From W0P28-013 sp051878315 (GTDB taxonomy: Bacteria > Bacteroidota > Bacteroidia > Bacteroidales > Paludibacteraceae), in contig JBJEJW010000006.1 in NCBI GenBank assembly GCA_051878315.1, positions 28,469 to 92,468 of the forward strand: DNA of 64,000 bases, given 5' to 3'. The notes under the pieces are model-generated. The model saw only the letters and a program-made list of their open reading frames with translations, searched no databases and had not been told where the DNA came from. A program made the translations under genes and the position numbers. Each line of letters opens with the position of its first letter. Within the stretch, counting starts at the first letter, position 1. Positions 55,930 through 63,422 of this stretch are shown here, in pieces.

Positions 55930-57207
55930 TCAGCGAATCATATCGCACCCCATGTATGGCACTAACGCCTTGGGAATACGTATGCCGTCGGGCGTTTGGT
56001 TGTTTTCGAGCAATGTAGCGACGATACGCGGCAATGCCAAAGCCGAGCCGTTGAGCGTGTGACAGAGTTCAGTTTTACCGTCGGCTGTACGATAGCGACA
56101 TTTTAGGCGATTGGCTTGATAGGCTTCGAAATTGGATACAGAACTAACTTCGAGCCAACGTTTTTGTGCGGCCGAGAAAGTTTCGAAATCAAAACAGAGT
56201 GCCGCCGTGAAACTCATATCGCCACCACAAAGGCGCAATATGCGATACGGCAATTCGAGTTTTTGCAGCAAGCCTTCGACGTGTGCCAACATCTCGCGAT
56301 GCGACTCTTCGCTATGTTCCGGCGTATCGATGCGCACAATTTCGATTTTCGAAAATTCGTGCAAACGGTTCAAACCTCGCACATCTTTGCCGTACGATCC
56401 GGCTTCGCGACGAAAACATTGCGTGTAGGCACAATTTTTTATCGGCAACTCTTTTTCGCTCAAAATAACATCGCGATAGATGTTTGTTACGGGAACTTCG
56501 GCCGTCGGTATCAGGTAGAGATCGTCCACCTCGGCATGATACATCTGCCCCTCTTTGTCGGGCAGTTGTCCCGTGCCGTAACCGGAAGCGGCATTAACTA
56601 CGGTTGGCGGCATTATTTCGAGATAACCGGCTGCGCGTGCTTCGTCAAGGAAAAAGTTGATGAGCGCACGTTGTAAGCGTGCCCCAAGACCTTTGTAGAC
56701 GGGGAAACCTGCACCCGAAATTTTTACGCCAAGTTCAAAATCAATTAAATCGTATTTTTTTGCCAAATCCCAATGCGGCAATGGTTCGAAACCATCGAAC
56801 ACAGGAATTACGCCGCCTGTTTTTTCTACGACATTGTCTTCGGCCGTGGTGCCTTCGGGTACGCTATCTTTGGGCAAGTTCGGAATTTGCAATAACACAT
56901 CGCGCATGGCACCGGCTTTTTCGTCCATCAGCGCCGACAATTTTTTAGTGTCGTCTTTGTATTGCGCCACTTCGGTTTTGGCGGCTTCGGCTTCGGCTTT
57001 TTTGCCTTGTTGCATCAGTGCGCCTATCGATTTCGACAGTTGATTGATGGCTGCCAATTTTGTGTCGAGCTCTTTTTGTGCGGCACGGCGTTCGCTGTCG
57101 AGTGCAATTACTTGGTCAATCATTTCGGCCGCCGGCGCGAAATGTTTCTTCCCTAAACGACGAATGACTTCGTCGCGGTTCCCGATAATTTGTTTCAGTG
57201 TTAACAT
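55930..57207 (-). CDS. serS: Seryl-tRNA synthetase
   Basis: 425 residues. N-terminal antiparallel coiled-coil (about 30-100) that binds the tRNA-Ser long arm, then the class II core: 'EIMPPTVVNAASGYGTGQLP', 'IPTAEVPVTNIYRD', motif 2 'YTQCFRREAGSYGKDVRGLN' and motif 3 'NGSALALPRIVATLLENNQ'. Its own promoter element lies at 57247-57254. A substrate tRNA-Ser is at 61219. Confidence 0.96.
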   Translation of the reverse strand: MLTLKQIIGNRDEVIRRLGKKHFAPAAEMIDQVIALDSERRAAQKELDTKLAAINQLSKSIGALMQQGKKAEAEAAKTEVAQYKDDTKKLSALMDEKAGAMRDVLLQIPNLPKDSVPEGTTAEDNVVEKTGGVIPVFDGFEPLPHWDLAKKYDLIDFELGVKISGAGFPVYKGLGARLQRALINFFLDEARAAGYLEIMPPTVVNAASGYGTGQLPDKEGQMYHAEVDDLYLIPTAEVPVTNIYRDVILSEKELPIKNCAYTQCFRREAGSYGKDVRGLNRLHEFSKIEIVRIDTPEHSEESHREMLAHVEGLLQKLELPYRILRLCGGDMSFTAALCFDFETFSAAQKRWLEVSSVSNFEAYQANRLKCRYRTADGKTELCHTLNGSALALPRIVATLLENNQTPDGIRIPKALVPYMGCDMIR

Positions 57208-57246
57208 GTGATTTTATAATGTCTGTTTCAAAAATTTTTCAGCGTG

Positions 57247-57254
57247 CAAAATTA
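57247..57254 (-). promoter_or_regulatory. -7 promoter element of serS
   Basis: Minus strand TAATTTTG, 40 bp before the ATG at 57207 and 18 bp past the end of ttcA. The -33 position falls in ttcA coding sequence without a clear TTTG. Confidence 0.5.
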
Positions 57255-57271
57255 CAAAAAGTTAATGATTT

Positions 57272-58015
57272 TTATGCGCTTCTGTCGTTTTTTTTGCCGT
57301 CGGCAGGCAAATATTGTGTTTGTATGTGGCGCATACTGTTCCACAACGACGATACAGCGTGCGGATTGAGTTGCTCCATCGCTTCCAATATCTGTCGCAC
57401 ACCGCTACGATTCGACTCGTGTTCGTAGGGACAATTTTTCACTTGTTTGCGGTACCGACGCTGTTCAGCCAGCAATTGCAAGTCGCGTTCACGCACATTG
57501 GCCAACGGGCGAATAATAGTCATGACGAATTTGTCCATCGCCAATTTGGGTGGCATCGAAGCAAACGTACCCTGAAAAATTTGGTTCATCAGCAATGTTT
57601 CGATCATATCGTCGCGATGATGCCCGAGTGCGATTTTATTGCACCCGAGTTCGTCGGCCAATGCAAACAACATTTTACGTCGATTCCACGAGCAGAGGAA
57701 GCAATGCGATTTGCGCGCATCGGTCGAAGTATCGAAGTGCGTTCGCCGATGCACAAACGGCACGTCGTATTGTCCGCAGAACGTTTCCAAATAAGCCAAG
57801 TCGGCCTGATAAGGCACATTATCAACCGAAATATGCGCCGCCACAAGTGTAAAGCGCGGTTTGTAGATTTTGGCGCGTTCGCCCAAAAACTCGACCAACG
57901 CCAACGAGTCTTTCCCTCCCGACAAGCCAATCAGCACTTTATCGCCATCATCAATCATGGCGTATTCTTTCAGCGCGGCATTGACCTTGCGCTGTATTTG
58001 TTCGAATAATTCCAC
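57272..58015 (-). CDS. ttcA: TtcA-like tRNA 2-thiolation ATPase
   Basis: 247 residues from GTG 58015. PP-loop 'VLIGLSGGKDSLALVEF' for ATP, 'CFLCSWNRRK' (two Fe-S Cys) and a third Cys in 'KQVKNCPYEHES', matching the [4Fe-4S] TtcA arrangement; 'CNKIALGHHRDDMIETLLMN' is conserved. It would thiolate a cytidine at tRNA position 32. An ATG at 58066 exists in frame, but the promoter element at 58037-58044 lies inside that extension and the extra residues are hydrophobic and unlike the family, so GTG is preferred. Confidence 0.85.
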   Translation of the reverse strand: MELFEQIQRKVNAALKEYAMIDDGDKVLIGLSGGKDSLALVEFLGERAKIYKPRFTLVAAHISVDNVPYQADLAYLETFCGQYDVPFVHRRTHFDTSTDARKSHCFLCSWNRRKMLFALADELGCNKIALGHHRDDMIETLLMNQIFQGTFASMPPKLAMDKFVMTIIRPLANVRERDLQLLAEQRRYRKQVKNCPYEHESNRSGVRQILEAMEQLNPHAVSSLWNSMRHIQTQYLPADGKKNDRSA

Positions 58016-58036
58016 GGTTCTGTTGATTCCGAGTTG

Positions 58037-58044
58037 CAAAAATA
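58037..58044 (-). promoter_or_regulatory. -7 promoter element of ttcA
   Basis: Minus strand TATTTTTG followed by CAACTC; predicted transcription start near 58030, 15 nt before the GTG at 58015. Decides the start codon of ttcA. Confidence 0.5.
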
Positions 58045-58086
58045 CAAAAAAACAACCGATAAACACATATTACACCATCACTTTTT

Positions 58087-58995
58087 TCAGTGATGCTTGT
58101 TGCGCGGGTGTTTGTCGATGATTTCGGCACGCAAAAAGGTCATATCAACATGCGTGTAAATTTCGGTAGTCAATATGCTTTCGTGTCCGAGCATCTCCTG
58201 AATAGCACGCAGATTGGCACCGCCTTCGAGCAGATGTGTGGCAAACGAGTGGCGAAACGTATGTGGCGAAATTGTTTTTTTGATACCGGCAGCCGCAGCC
58301 AATTTTTTGACAATAAGAAACACCATGTTGCGTGTGAGTTGATGGCCGCGTCGGTTGAGGAAAACGAAATCCTCCTGTCCGTGCTGTATTGGCAGCGCAT
58401 TGCGTTCGACAAGCCAGCAGTGCAACGCCTCTTCGGCCGGTGCCGACAGTGGTACCAAACGCTGTTTGTTTCCCTTACCCTCGACTTTAACACAGTGCAT
58501 ATCGAAAAATATATGCGACAATTTCAGATTGACCAATTCCGACACGCGCAATCCCGACCCATAGAGCATCTCTATCATCGCTTGATTACGATGTCCATCG
58601 GGCTGCGACAAATCAATGGTCGCCAACACAGCCTCTATTTCGGCAAGTGATAACACTTCGGGCAAATAATGCGGCAATTTGGGTTGTTGCAGAAGTTCGG
58701 TTGGATCGGCAGCTATTTCGTTATTGTACGCCAAAAAATGATAAAACGCTTTGACGCCCGACACGACACGCGCCTGCGATCGTGCCTGTAAACCAAGTTG
58801 CCCGAGTTCCACTACAAAACGCTCCAAATCGGCACACGTCGCCACTTTGTAGTCGATATGTTGTTCGTCGAGAAAATCGAACAACAACAGCACATCGCGC
58901 AGATAGGCTTCGATAGTGTTGTCCGACAAAGAACGTTCCAACGTCAAATAGGCTTTGAAACGCCGGATAGCAGGCAGTTGTCGAGTGTTGTTCAC
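58087..58995 (-). CDS. xerD: Tyrosine recombinase XerC/XerD family (likely XerD)
   Basis: 302 residues. SAM-like DNA-binding domain (about 8-90), catalytic domain with Arg in 'LYGSGLRVSELVNL', 'KVEGKGNKQRLVPL', 'HTFRHSFATHLLEGGANLRA' (His, Arg) and 'MLGHESILTTEIYTHVD' (His and nucleophile Tyr). Resolves chromosome dimers at dif with FtsK. It starts 4 bp after serA and is chromosomal housekeeping in context; no integrase-type neighbours were seen. Confidence 0.9.
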   Translation of the reverse strand: MNNTRQLPAIRRFKAYLTLERSLSDNTIEAYLRDVLLLFDFLDEQHIDYKVATCADLERFVVELGQLGLQARSQARVVSGVKAFYHFLAYNNEIAADPTELLQQPKLPHYLPEVLSLAEIEAVLATIDLSQPDGHRNQAMIEMLYGSGLRVSELVNLKLSHIFFDMHCVKVEGKGNKQRLVPLSAPAEEALHCWLVERNALPIQHGQEDFVFLNRRGHQLTRNMVFLIVKKLAAAAGIKKTISPHTFRHSFATHLLEGGANLRAIQEMLGHESILTTEIYTHVDMTFLRAEIIDKHPRNKHH

Positions 58996-58999
58996 AGCA

Positions 59000-59917
59000 T
59001 CAATTCACCCGAAAGCGATCGACACCGTCGCGCAAGTAACCCACTGCCTGCCGCGCGGCGGCCAACCCTGCATTGATATTTGCTTCGGCCGTTTCGGCAC
59101 CCATTTTTTTCGGTGTAGCAAAAATCCGCGTGCCAAATTGTTCGCGCAACGTTGCAAATGAATCAGGAGCCACATCGGTCACATATTTGAAATCGGGACG
59201 CTCGGCCAATACCGCTGCCAAATCAGCCTCGTCGATAACCTCTTTGCGCGCCGTATTCACTAAACAAGCGCCTTTCGGCATCAGGCTCATCAAGCTGCGA
59301 TTGACGGACTTGCGCGTTTGGTCGTTGGCAGGAATATGCAACGACACATAATCGGAGCGTTTATACAACTCATGCAGATCGTCCACCGGTATTACACCAT
59401 CGGCTTGTATAGTGTCGGCCGGCACAAATGGGTCGAATGCTACCACGTTCATGCCGAATCCCTGTGCCAACTTGGCTACAAGACGTCCCACATTGCCATA
59501 GGCTTGAATGCCAAGTGTTTTGCCTTTTAGTTCGGCACCGGTACCCGGATTGAAATTGTTCCGTGCCATGTATATCATCAGTCCAAGTGCCAATTCGGCT
59601 ACCGCATTGGAATTTTGGCCGGGCGTATTCATTGCCACGATATGTTGCGCCGTGCAAGCAGCCAAATCGATATTGTCGTAACCGGCACCGGCACGCACCA
59701 CCACTTTCAGTTTCGGAGCGTGTGCGAGTACTTCGGCTGTTACTTTGTCCGAACGTACAATCAAGCCTTCAACATCGGCCACAGCCGCACAGAGTTGTTC
59801 TTTATCGGCGTATTTTTCGAGCAGTACCAACTCGCAGCCTGCCGTTTCGATGATGTTGCGCATACCGCTGACAGCCGCAGCAGCAAAAGGTTTTTCGGTG
59901 GCAATAAGAATTTTCAT
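59000..59917 (-). CDS. serA: D-3-phosphoglycerate dehydrogenase (short Bacteroidota type)
   Basis: 305 residues, no ACT regulatory domain. Substrate/NAD residues: 'VVRAGAGYDNIDLAACTAQH', 'GIQAYGNVGRLVAKLAQGFG', 'CLVNTARKEVIDEADLAAVL' and the acidic 'TDVAPDSFATLRE'. The catalytic His of the TPH motif is Lys here ('FATPKKMGAETAEANIN'). It would oxidise 3-phosphoglycerate for serine synthesis. It lies between mltG (25 bp) and xerD (4 bp); serC is not adjacent. Confidence 0.88.
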   Translation of the reverse strand: MKILIATEKPFAAAAVSGMRNIIETAGCELVLLEKYADKEQLCAAVADVEGLIVRSDKVTAEVLAHAPKLKVVVRAGAGYDNIDLAACTAQHIVAMNTPGQNSNAVAELALGLMIYMARNNFNPGTGAELKGKTLGIQAYGNVGRLVAKLAQGFGMNVVAFDPFVPADTIQADGVIPVDDLHELYKRSDYVSLHIPANDQTRKSVNRSLMSLMPKGACLVNTARKEVIDEADLAAVLAERPDFKYVTDVAPDSFATLREQFGTRIFATPKKMGAETAEANINAGLAAARQAVGYLRDGVDRFRVN

Positions 59918-59942
59918 ATTCGTTATGATTTAAGTGTGAATG

Positions 59943-60998
59943 TTACTTTCTGACATTATGTTCTTTAGCCCATTGCGCATAAGCGCGTTGATATTTCGCG
60001 CGATTGCGATTGTGTTCGGTCAAAGAGGCGGCAAAGTTATGCGTCCCATCCATTTTATCGGAGGCGCACATATACAGATAATTGCTTTGACGATAATTCA
60101 ACACCGCATCAATTCCGACGATGCTGGCCATACGAATGGGGCCGGGCGGCAATCCGCGATGTTTGTATGTATTATATGGTGAATCGATTTGCGTATGTGC
60201 GGCCAATACACGAGTCAGCGAAAAATCGCCAAGAGCATATCGCACTGTCGGGCAGGCTTGCAACGGTATGCTGCGTCGCAACCGATTGAGATACAGACCG
60301 GCAATGATAGGCTTGTCGGACGCGATATTAGTTTCTTCGTCAATGATAGACGCCAACACCGCCACCTCGACAGGCGACAACTGCACTGCCGCCGCTTTGG
60401 CACGCCGTTCGTCAGTCCAGAAATGATTGTATTCGCGCTGCATACGATCGAACAAATCGCCGACGGTCATTGTCCAATACACCTCGTATGTATTTGGTAT
60501 AAAGAGTGTTAGTACTGTTTCGGGCGTAACTTGATATTTCGCAAGAAATTCGGCATCGTTCAAATGCTGATAAATCGTTATTGAGTCGAGCATCAACTGT
60601 TTCGATAGTTTTGAAGCCAATTCAGTTTTAAGTCTGATATTGTTGAATCGCAATTTGACCGGTTGTTGCGTACCGCTCACAAGGTGTTGCGCCAAAATTC
60701 TATTAGTCATACCGTCGGTTATGCTATAACTGCCGGGTTTAATGCGTGTACCGTAGTCGTGATATCGCATATAGCGTCGAAACGACGACGCATCGTCGGT
60801 AAAACCCGCTTGTTCAAGTTGTTCACACACATCATCAAGCGTTGCCCCTACATAAACGTACAAACGGTTTTGAGCACCTTCGGCCACACGAAATGCGGGA
60901 CGAAACTCCAACCGCCACACATACGCACACGCGCCGACAGCCAACAAAATCAGTGCAAAGGCAATGATATAAAAGAGTCTGTATTGTTTTGTTTTCAA
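59943..60998 (-). CDS. mltG: Endolytic murein transglycosylase MltG
   Basis: 351 residues. One N-terminal membrane segment (about 8-27), a LysM-like region, then the YceG domain with the catalytic Glu in 'VLASIIDEETNIASDKPIIA', 'LYLNRLRRSIPLQACPTVRY' and 'YNTYKHRGLPPGPI'. It cuts nascent glycan strands at the inner membrane. First gene of mltG-serA-xerD. Confidence 0.93.
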   Translation of the reverse strand: MKTKQYRLFYIIAFALILLAVGACAYVWRLEFRPAFRVAEGAQNRLYVYVGATLDDVCEQLEQAGFTDDASSFRRYMRYHDYGTRIKPGSYSITDGMTNRILAQHLVSGTQQPVKLRFNNIRLKTELASKLSKQLMLDSITIYQHLNDAEFLAKYQVTPETVLTLFIPNTYEVYWTMTVGDLFDRMQREYNHFWTDERRAKAAAVQLSPVEVAVLASIIDEETNIASDKPIIAGLYLNRLRRSIPLQACPTVRYALGDFSLTRVLAAHTQIDSPYNTYKHRGLPPGPIRMASIVGIDAVLNYRQSNYLYMCASDKMDGTHNFAASLTEHNRNRAKYQRAYAQWAKEHNVRK

Positions 60999-61154
60999 AG
61001 CAAAAAAAATTGTATTTCAAGCTGTAAAGATAAACATTTATTTTTTGACCACAGTCAAAAAAAACAAGAAAAATGCGTTAAAACCCGTTTTACGTTACAC
61101 ATGTATTACGGAAACAACTGATTATCAATAATTAAGCAACTTTTCGACTAAAAA

Positions 61155-61186
61155 TTTGGCTTGACCGATTTTTTGTACTACCTTTG
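61155..61186 (+). promoter_or_regulatory. Promoter of tRNA-Ser
   Basis: TTTG at 61155-61158, 20-bp spacer, TACCTTTG at 61179-61186. Exact Bacteroidota consensus. The predicted start is about 25 nt before the tRNA. Confidence 0.75.
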
Positions 61187-61218
61187 CACCGCATTTGCGG
61201 TTTAGTCAAGCCGACTAT

Positions 61219-61305
61219 GGAAGTTTGGGTGAGTGGCTGAAACCAGCAGTTTGCTAAACTGCCGTACGGGTTCCCGTACCGGGGGTTCGAATCCCCCAGC
61301 TTCCG
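61219..61305 (+). tRNA. tRNA-Ser (anticodon GCT)
   Basis: 87 nt with a long variable arm as expected for serine: acceptor GGAAGTT/AGCTTCC, anticodon stem GCAGT/ACTGC with loop TTGCTAA (GCT at 61253-61255), variable arm GTACGGG-TT-CCCGTAC, T arm GGGGG-TTCGAAT-CCCCC and discriminator G. CCA is not encoded. Confidence 0.97.
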
Positions 61306-61314
61306 CAAAAAGAG

Positions 61315-61357
61315 CAAAGGGTAACGAGTTGATATACAACTTGCTACCCTTTTAAGT
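61315..61357. terminator. Bidirectional terminator between tRNA-Ser and the NSS transporter gene
   Basis: Long stem AAAGGGTA..AGTTG/CAACT..TACCCTTT (about 61316-61352) with T-tracts on both sides. Confidence 0.8.
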
Positions 61358-61367
61358 TTTTTATTTC

Positions 61368-62729
61368 TTACTGCAATAGTTCGAAAGCGCCGAGTTCGTT
61401 CAAAAATATCAGCAAAATAGCGATAGGCACGACAAAACGCATCAAGAACATGAACAAATTCACAAACCACGCCGATACGTTGGCGCCATGCGATAGTTCA
61501 TCACGAATATCTTTCTTGCTGCAAAACCACCCCACGAAGATAGCAATAAAAAATCCGCCAACCGGCATCAGAATTTTTGAAACAAGGAAATCGCACCAAT
61601 CGAACAACGTGCGTCCAAATAGTGTCAGGCGCATATCGGCACCCAACGAGAGCGAACACAAAGCGCTAGAAATGACAATAACAAGCGACGTAACAATGGC
61701 AGCATTTTTGCGCGCACAATGAAACTCCTCCGACACAAACGCCACGATAATTTCCAAAATAGATATGGTGGACGTAAGCGCCGCAATAGACAGCAGGACA
61801 AAAAATAAAATGGCGAAAATATAACCGCCGGGCATTTGTGTAAAGACACTCGGTAACGTAACAAACACCAACTGCGGTCCCTGCGCCGGATTGATACCGA
61901 GCGCAAATACAGCAGGGAAAATGGCCACACCTGACAAGATAGCAACTATCGTATCGAGTACCGACACTTGCACAACAGTTCGCATCAAATTGTTGTCGCT
62001 ACGAATGTACGAACCGTAAGTAATCATACACCCCAAGCCTAAACTGAGTGAGAAAAACGCTTGTCCCAACGCACTGAGAATGACAGTCGGCGTAATTTTC
62101 GAGAAATCGGGATTGAACAAAAACGCCAATCCTTCGGATGCATTATCCATCGTTATTGAGCGCACGCACAACAAAATCAAGATCAACAGCAAAAAAGGCA
62201 TCAGTATTTTCGAATAGCGTTCGATACCCTTTTCGACTCCCGCCACCACCACATAGAGCGTCAGCAAGATGAATGCCACGTCCCATAATAACGGTCGAAA
62301 CGGCGACGACGAAAAATCGGCAAAAAAACGCGCAAGGTCATCGGTAGTTTTTCCGGCGAAATTGTTACACACCGCCTGATAGATATACTCAAGACCCCAG
62401 CCGGCCACCACAAAATAAAACGACAAGATGAAAAAAGCGCAAACCACACCAAGTAGCCCCATCAGCACCCAGTGATTGCCTCCGGAAAGTTTGCGAAAAG
62501 CACCGGCTACATTGGCACGCGCACGCCGTCCGATAATAAATTCGGACAACATGACCGGCATACCCAATAACACAACACACAAAATATAGATAAGCAGAAA
62601 AGCGGCACCACCATTCTGCCCTACTTCGTACGGGAATTTCCAAATATTGCCAAGCCCTACTGCCGAGCCGGCTGCGGCCATAACTACACCGACTTTTGTG
62701 CCAAAATGCGTTCGCTTATGATGTTCCAT
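61368..62729 (-). CDS. Sodium-dependent transporter of the NSS (neurotransmitter:sodium symporter) family
   Basis: 453 residues, 11-12 membrane segments. The family N-terminus is plain: 'AAAGSAVGLGNIWKFPYEVG' then QNGGAAF (sodium and substrate site, TM1), then 'FSLSLGLGCMITYGSYIRSD' (TM6 region) and 'SILEIIVAFVSEE'. Bacterial NSS proteins import amino acids (Trp, Leu, Tyr) with Na+. The start is MEHHKRTHFG at 62729; the 36 extra codons upstream do not look conserved. Promoter at 62884-62915. Confidence 0.92.
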   Translation of the reverse strand: MEHHKRTHFGTKVGVVMAAAGSAVGLGNIWKFPYEVGQNGGAAFLLIYILCVVLLGMPVMLSEFIIGRRARANVAGAFRKLSGGNHWVLMGLLGVVCAFFILSFYFVVAGWGLEYIYQAVCNNFAGKTTDDLARFFADFSSSPFRPLLWDVAFILLTLYVVVAGVEKGIERYSKILMPFLLLILILLCVRSITMDNASEGLAFLFNPDFSKITPTVILSALGQAFFSLSLGLGCMITYGSYIRSDNNLMRTVVQVSVLDTIVAILSGVAIFPAVFALGINPAQGPQLVFVTLPSVFTQMPGGYIFAILFFVLLSIAALTSTISILEIIVAFVSEEFHCARKNAAIVTSLVIVISSALCSLSLGADMRLTLFGRTLFDWCDFLVSKILMPVGGFFIAIFVGWFCSKKDIRDELSHGANVSAWFVNLFMFLMRFVVPIAILLIFLNELGAFELLQ

Positions 62730-62883
62730 AAAAATTGTTTTACACTCGCCGGAACCGTTGAGGCGTGGTAACAACCAGCCGAAACAAATACCAACAAGCC
62801 GTGTTGGGGAATAGGTTTGTGCTTTCAGAATTGGCAAATAACCAATCGCGCGGTGTTAAAACATCATGGCATTTAAGGCACTG

Positions 62884-62915
62884 CAAAATTACAACTTTAT
62901 TTTGACATCGGCAAA
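62884..62915 (-). promoter_or_regulatory. Promoter of the NSS transporter gene
   Basis: Minus strand: TTTG at 62915-62912, 20 bp, TAATTTTG at 62891-62884. Leader of about 150 nt. Confidence 0.65.
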
Positions 62916-62935
62916 TGTGTAGATGTGCATTTGCA

Positions 62936-62956
62936 GGGACGCACTGCGTGCGTCCG
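62936..62956. repeat. Palindromic element (GGACGCAC/GTGCGTCC)
   Basis: Perfect 8-bp arms around TGC. First member of the repeat tract 62930-63260, which has no gene. Confidence 0.75.
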
Positions 62957-63093
62957 TTTGTGTAATTCCGGCGGACACATTCCCAACCCCGCCCAAACCT
63001 GCGGTTCTCGTCCCCCAAAAAACCCACCCGAAAAACTTTGTTTTTCTCGTCCCCTTACAAAGGGAACATTTATTTCTTGTTTCAGTGCGTTAT

Positions 63094-63112
63094 CTCCCCT
63101 TTGCAAGGGGAG
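63094..63112. repeat. Palindromic element (CTCCCCTT/AAGGGGAG)
   Basis: Perfect 8-bp arms around TGC, followed by CCTGC-GTA-GCAGG at 63116-63128 and TAGGGTTAAAC. Two TTCTCGTCCCC direct repeats precede it (near 63005 and 63045). Mosaic of repeat modules. Confidence 0.75.
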
Positions 63113-63154
63113 TACCTGCGTAGCAGGGGTAGGGTTAAACATACAAAAAAAACA

Positions 63155-63182
63155 GTAGGGATGCGGCGCGCCACGTCCCTAC
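63155..63182. repeat. Interspersed palindromic repeat, second copy
   Basis: GTAGGG...CCCTAC arms; same element as 48587-48616. A third partial copy (GGACG...CGTCC) is at 63226-63250. Such elements are typically multicopy in intergenic regions. Confidence 0.75.
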
Positions 63183-63268
63183 ATTGTTTCTTGCGGACGC
63201 ACGCATGGGTACGCCCTTGCCTCACGGACGCCGCACGCGACGTCCCTACATTATATTCTCCCCCTTTA

Positions 63269-63305
63269 GGGGGTTGGGGGGCTTGTTGGGGGGCTTGTTG
63301 GGGGG
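63269..63305 (+). repeat. G-run tract with G-quadruplex potential
   Basis: Four G-runs of 5, 6, 6 and 6 separated by TT, CTTGTT and CTTGTT (63269-63273, 63276-63281, 63288-63293, 63300-63305). It lies 118 bp from the stop of the FISUMP gene. Confidence 0.85.
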
Positions 63306-63373
63306 CATTGCCGGCCGCAGGCAGCCGCTATGGCGGTAGCGCTGGGGCGGCACACGGCACGCCCCGCAGCACC

Positions 63374-63391
63374 GCCGCGGCTGCCCGCGGC
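63374..63391. other. GC-only hairpin downstream of the FISUMP gene
   Basis: GCCGCGG (63374-63380), 4-nt loop, CCGCGGC (63385-63391). It lies 31 bp after the stop codon of the gene at 63423, in a GC-rich block (63306-63400) that contrasts with the rest of the window. Position and shape resemble hairpins found just past the variable repeat of diversity-generating retroelements. Confidence 0.6.
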
Positions 63392-63422
63392 AAGAGCCCT
63401 ACCTGCCGACGAAAACGAGGTA

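Noticed and set aside
58016..58066. ATG 58066 as the start of ttcA
   Set aside because: The -7 promoter element lies inside the extension and the extra residues are hydrophobic and unlike the TtcA family; GTG 58015 fits better.
58087..58995. Tyrosine recombinase as evidence of an integrated element
   Set aside because: Sequence and neighbours (serA, mltG) fit chromosomal XerD; no att-like repeats, phage or transfer genes were seen.
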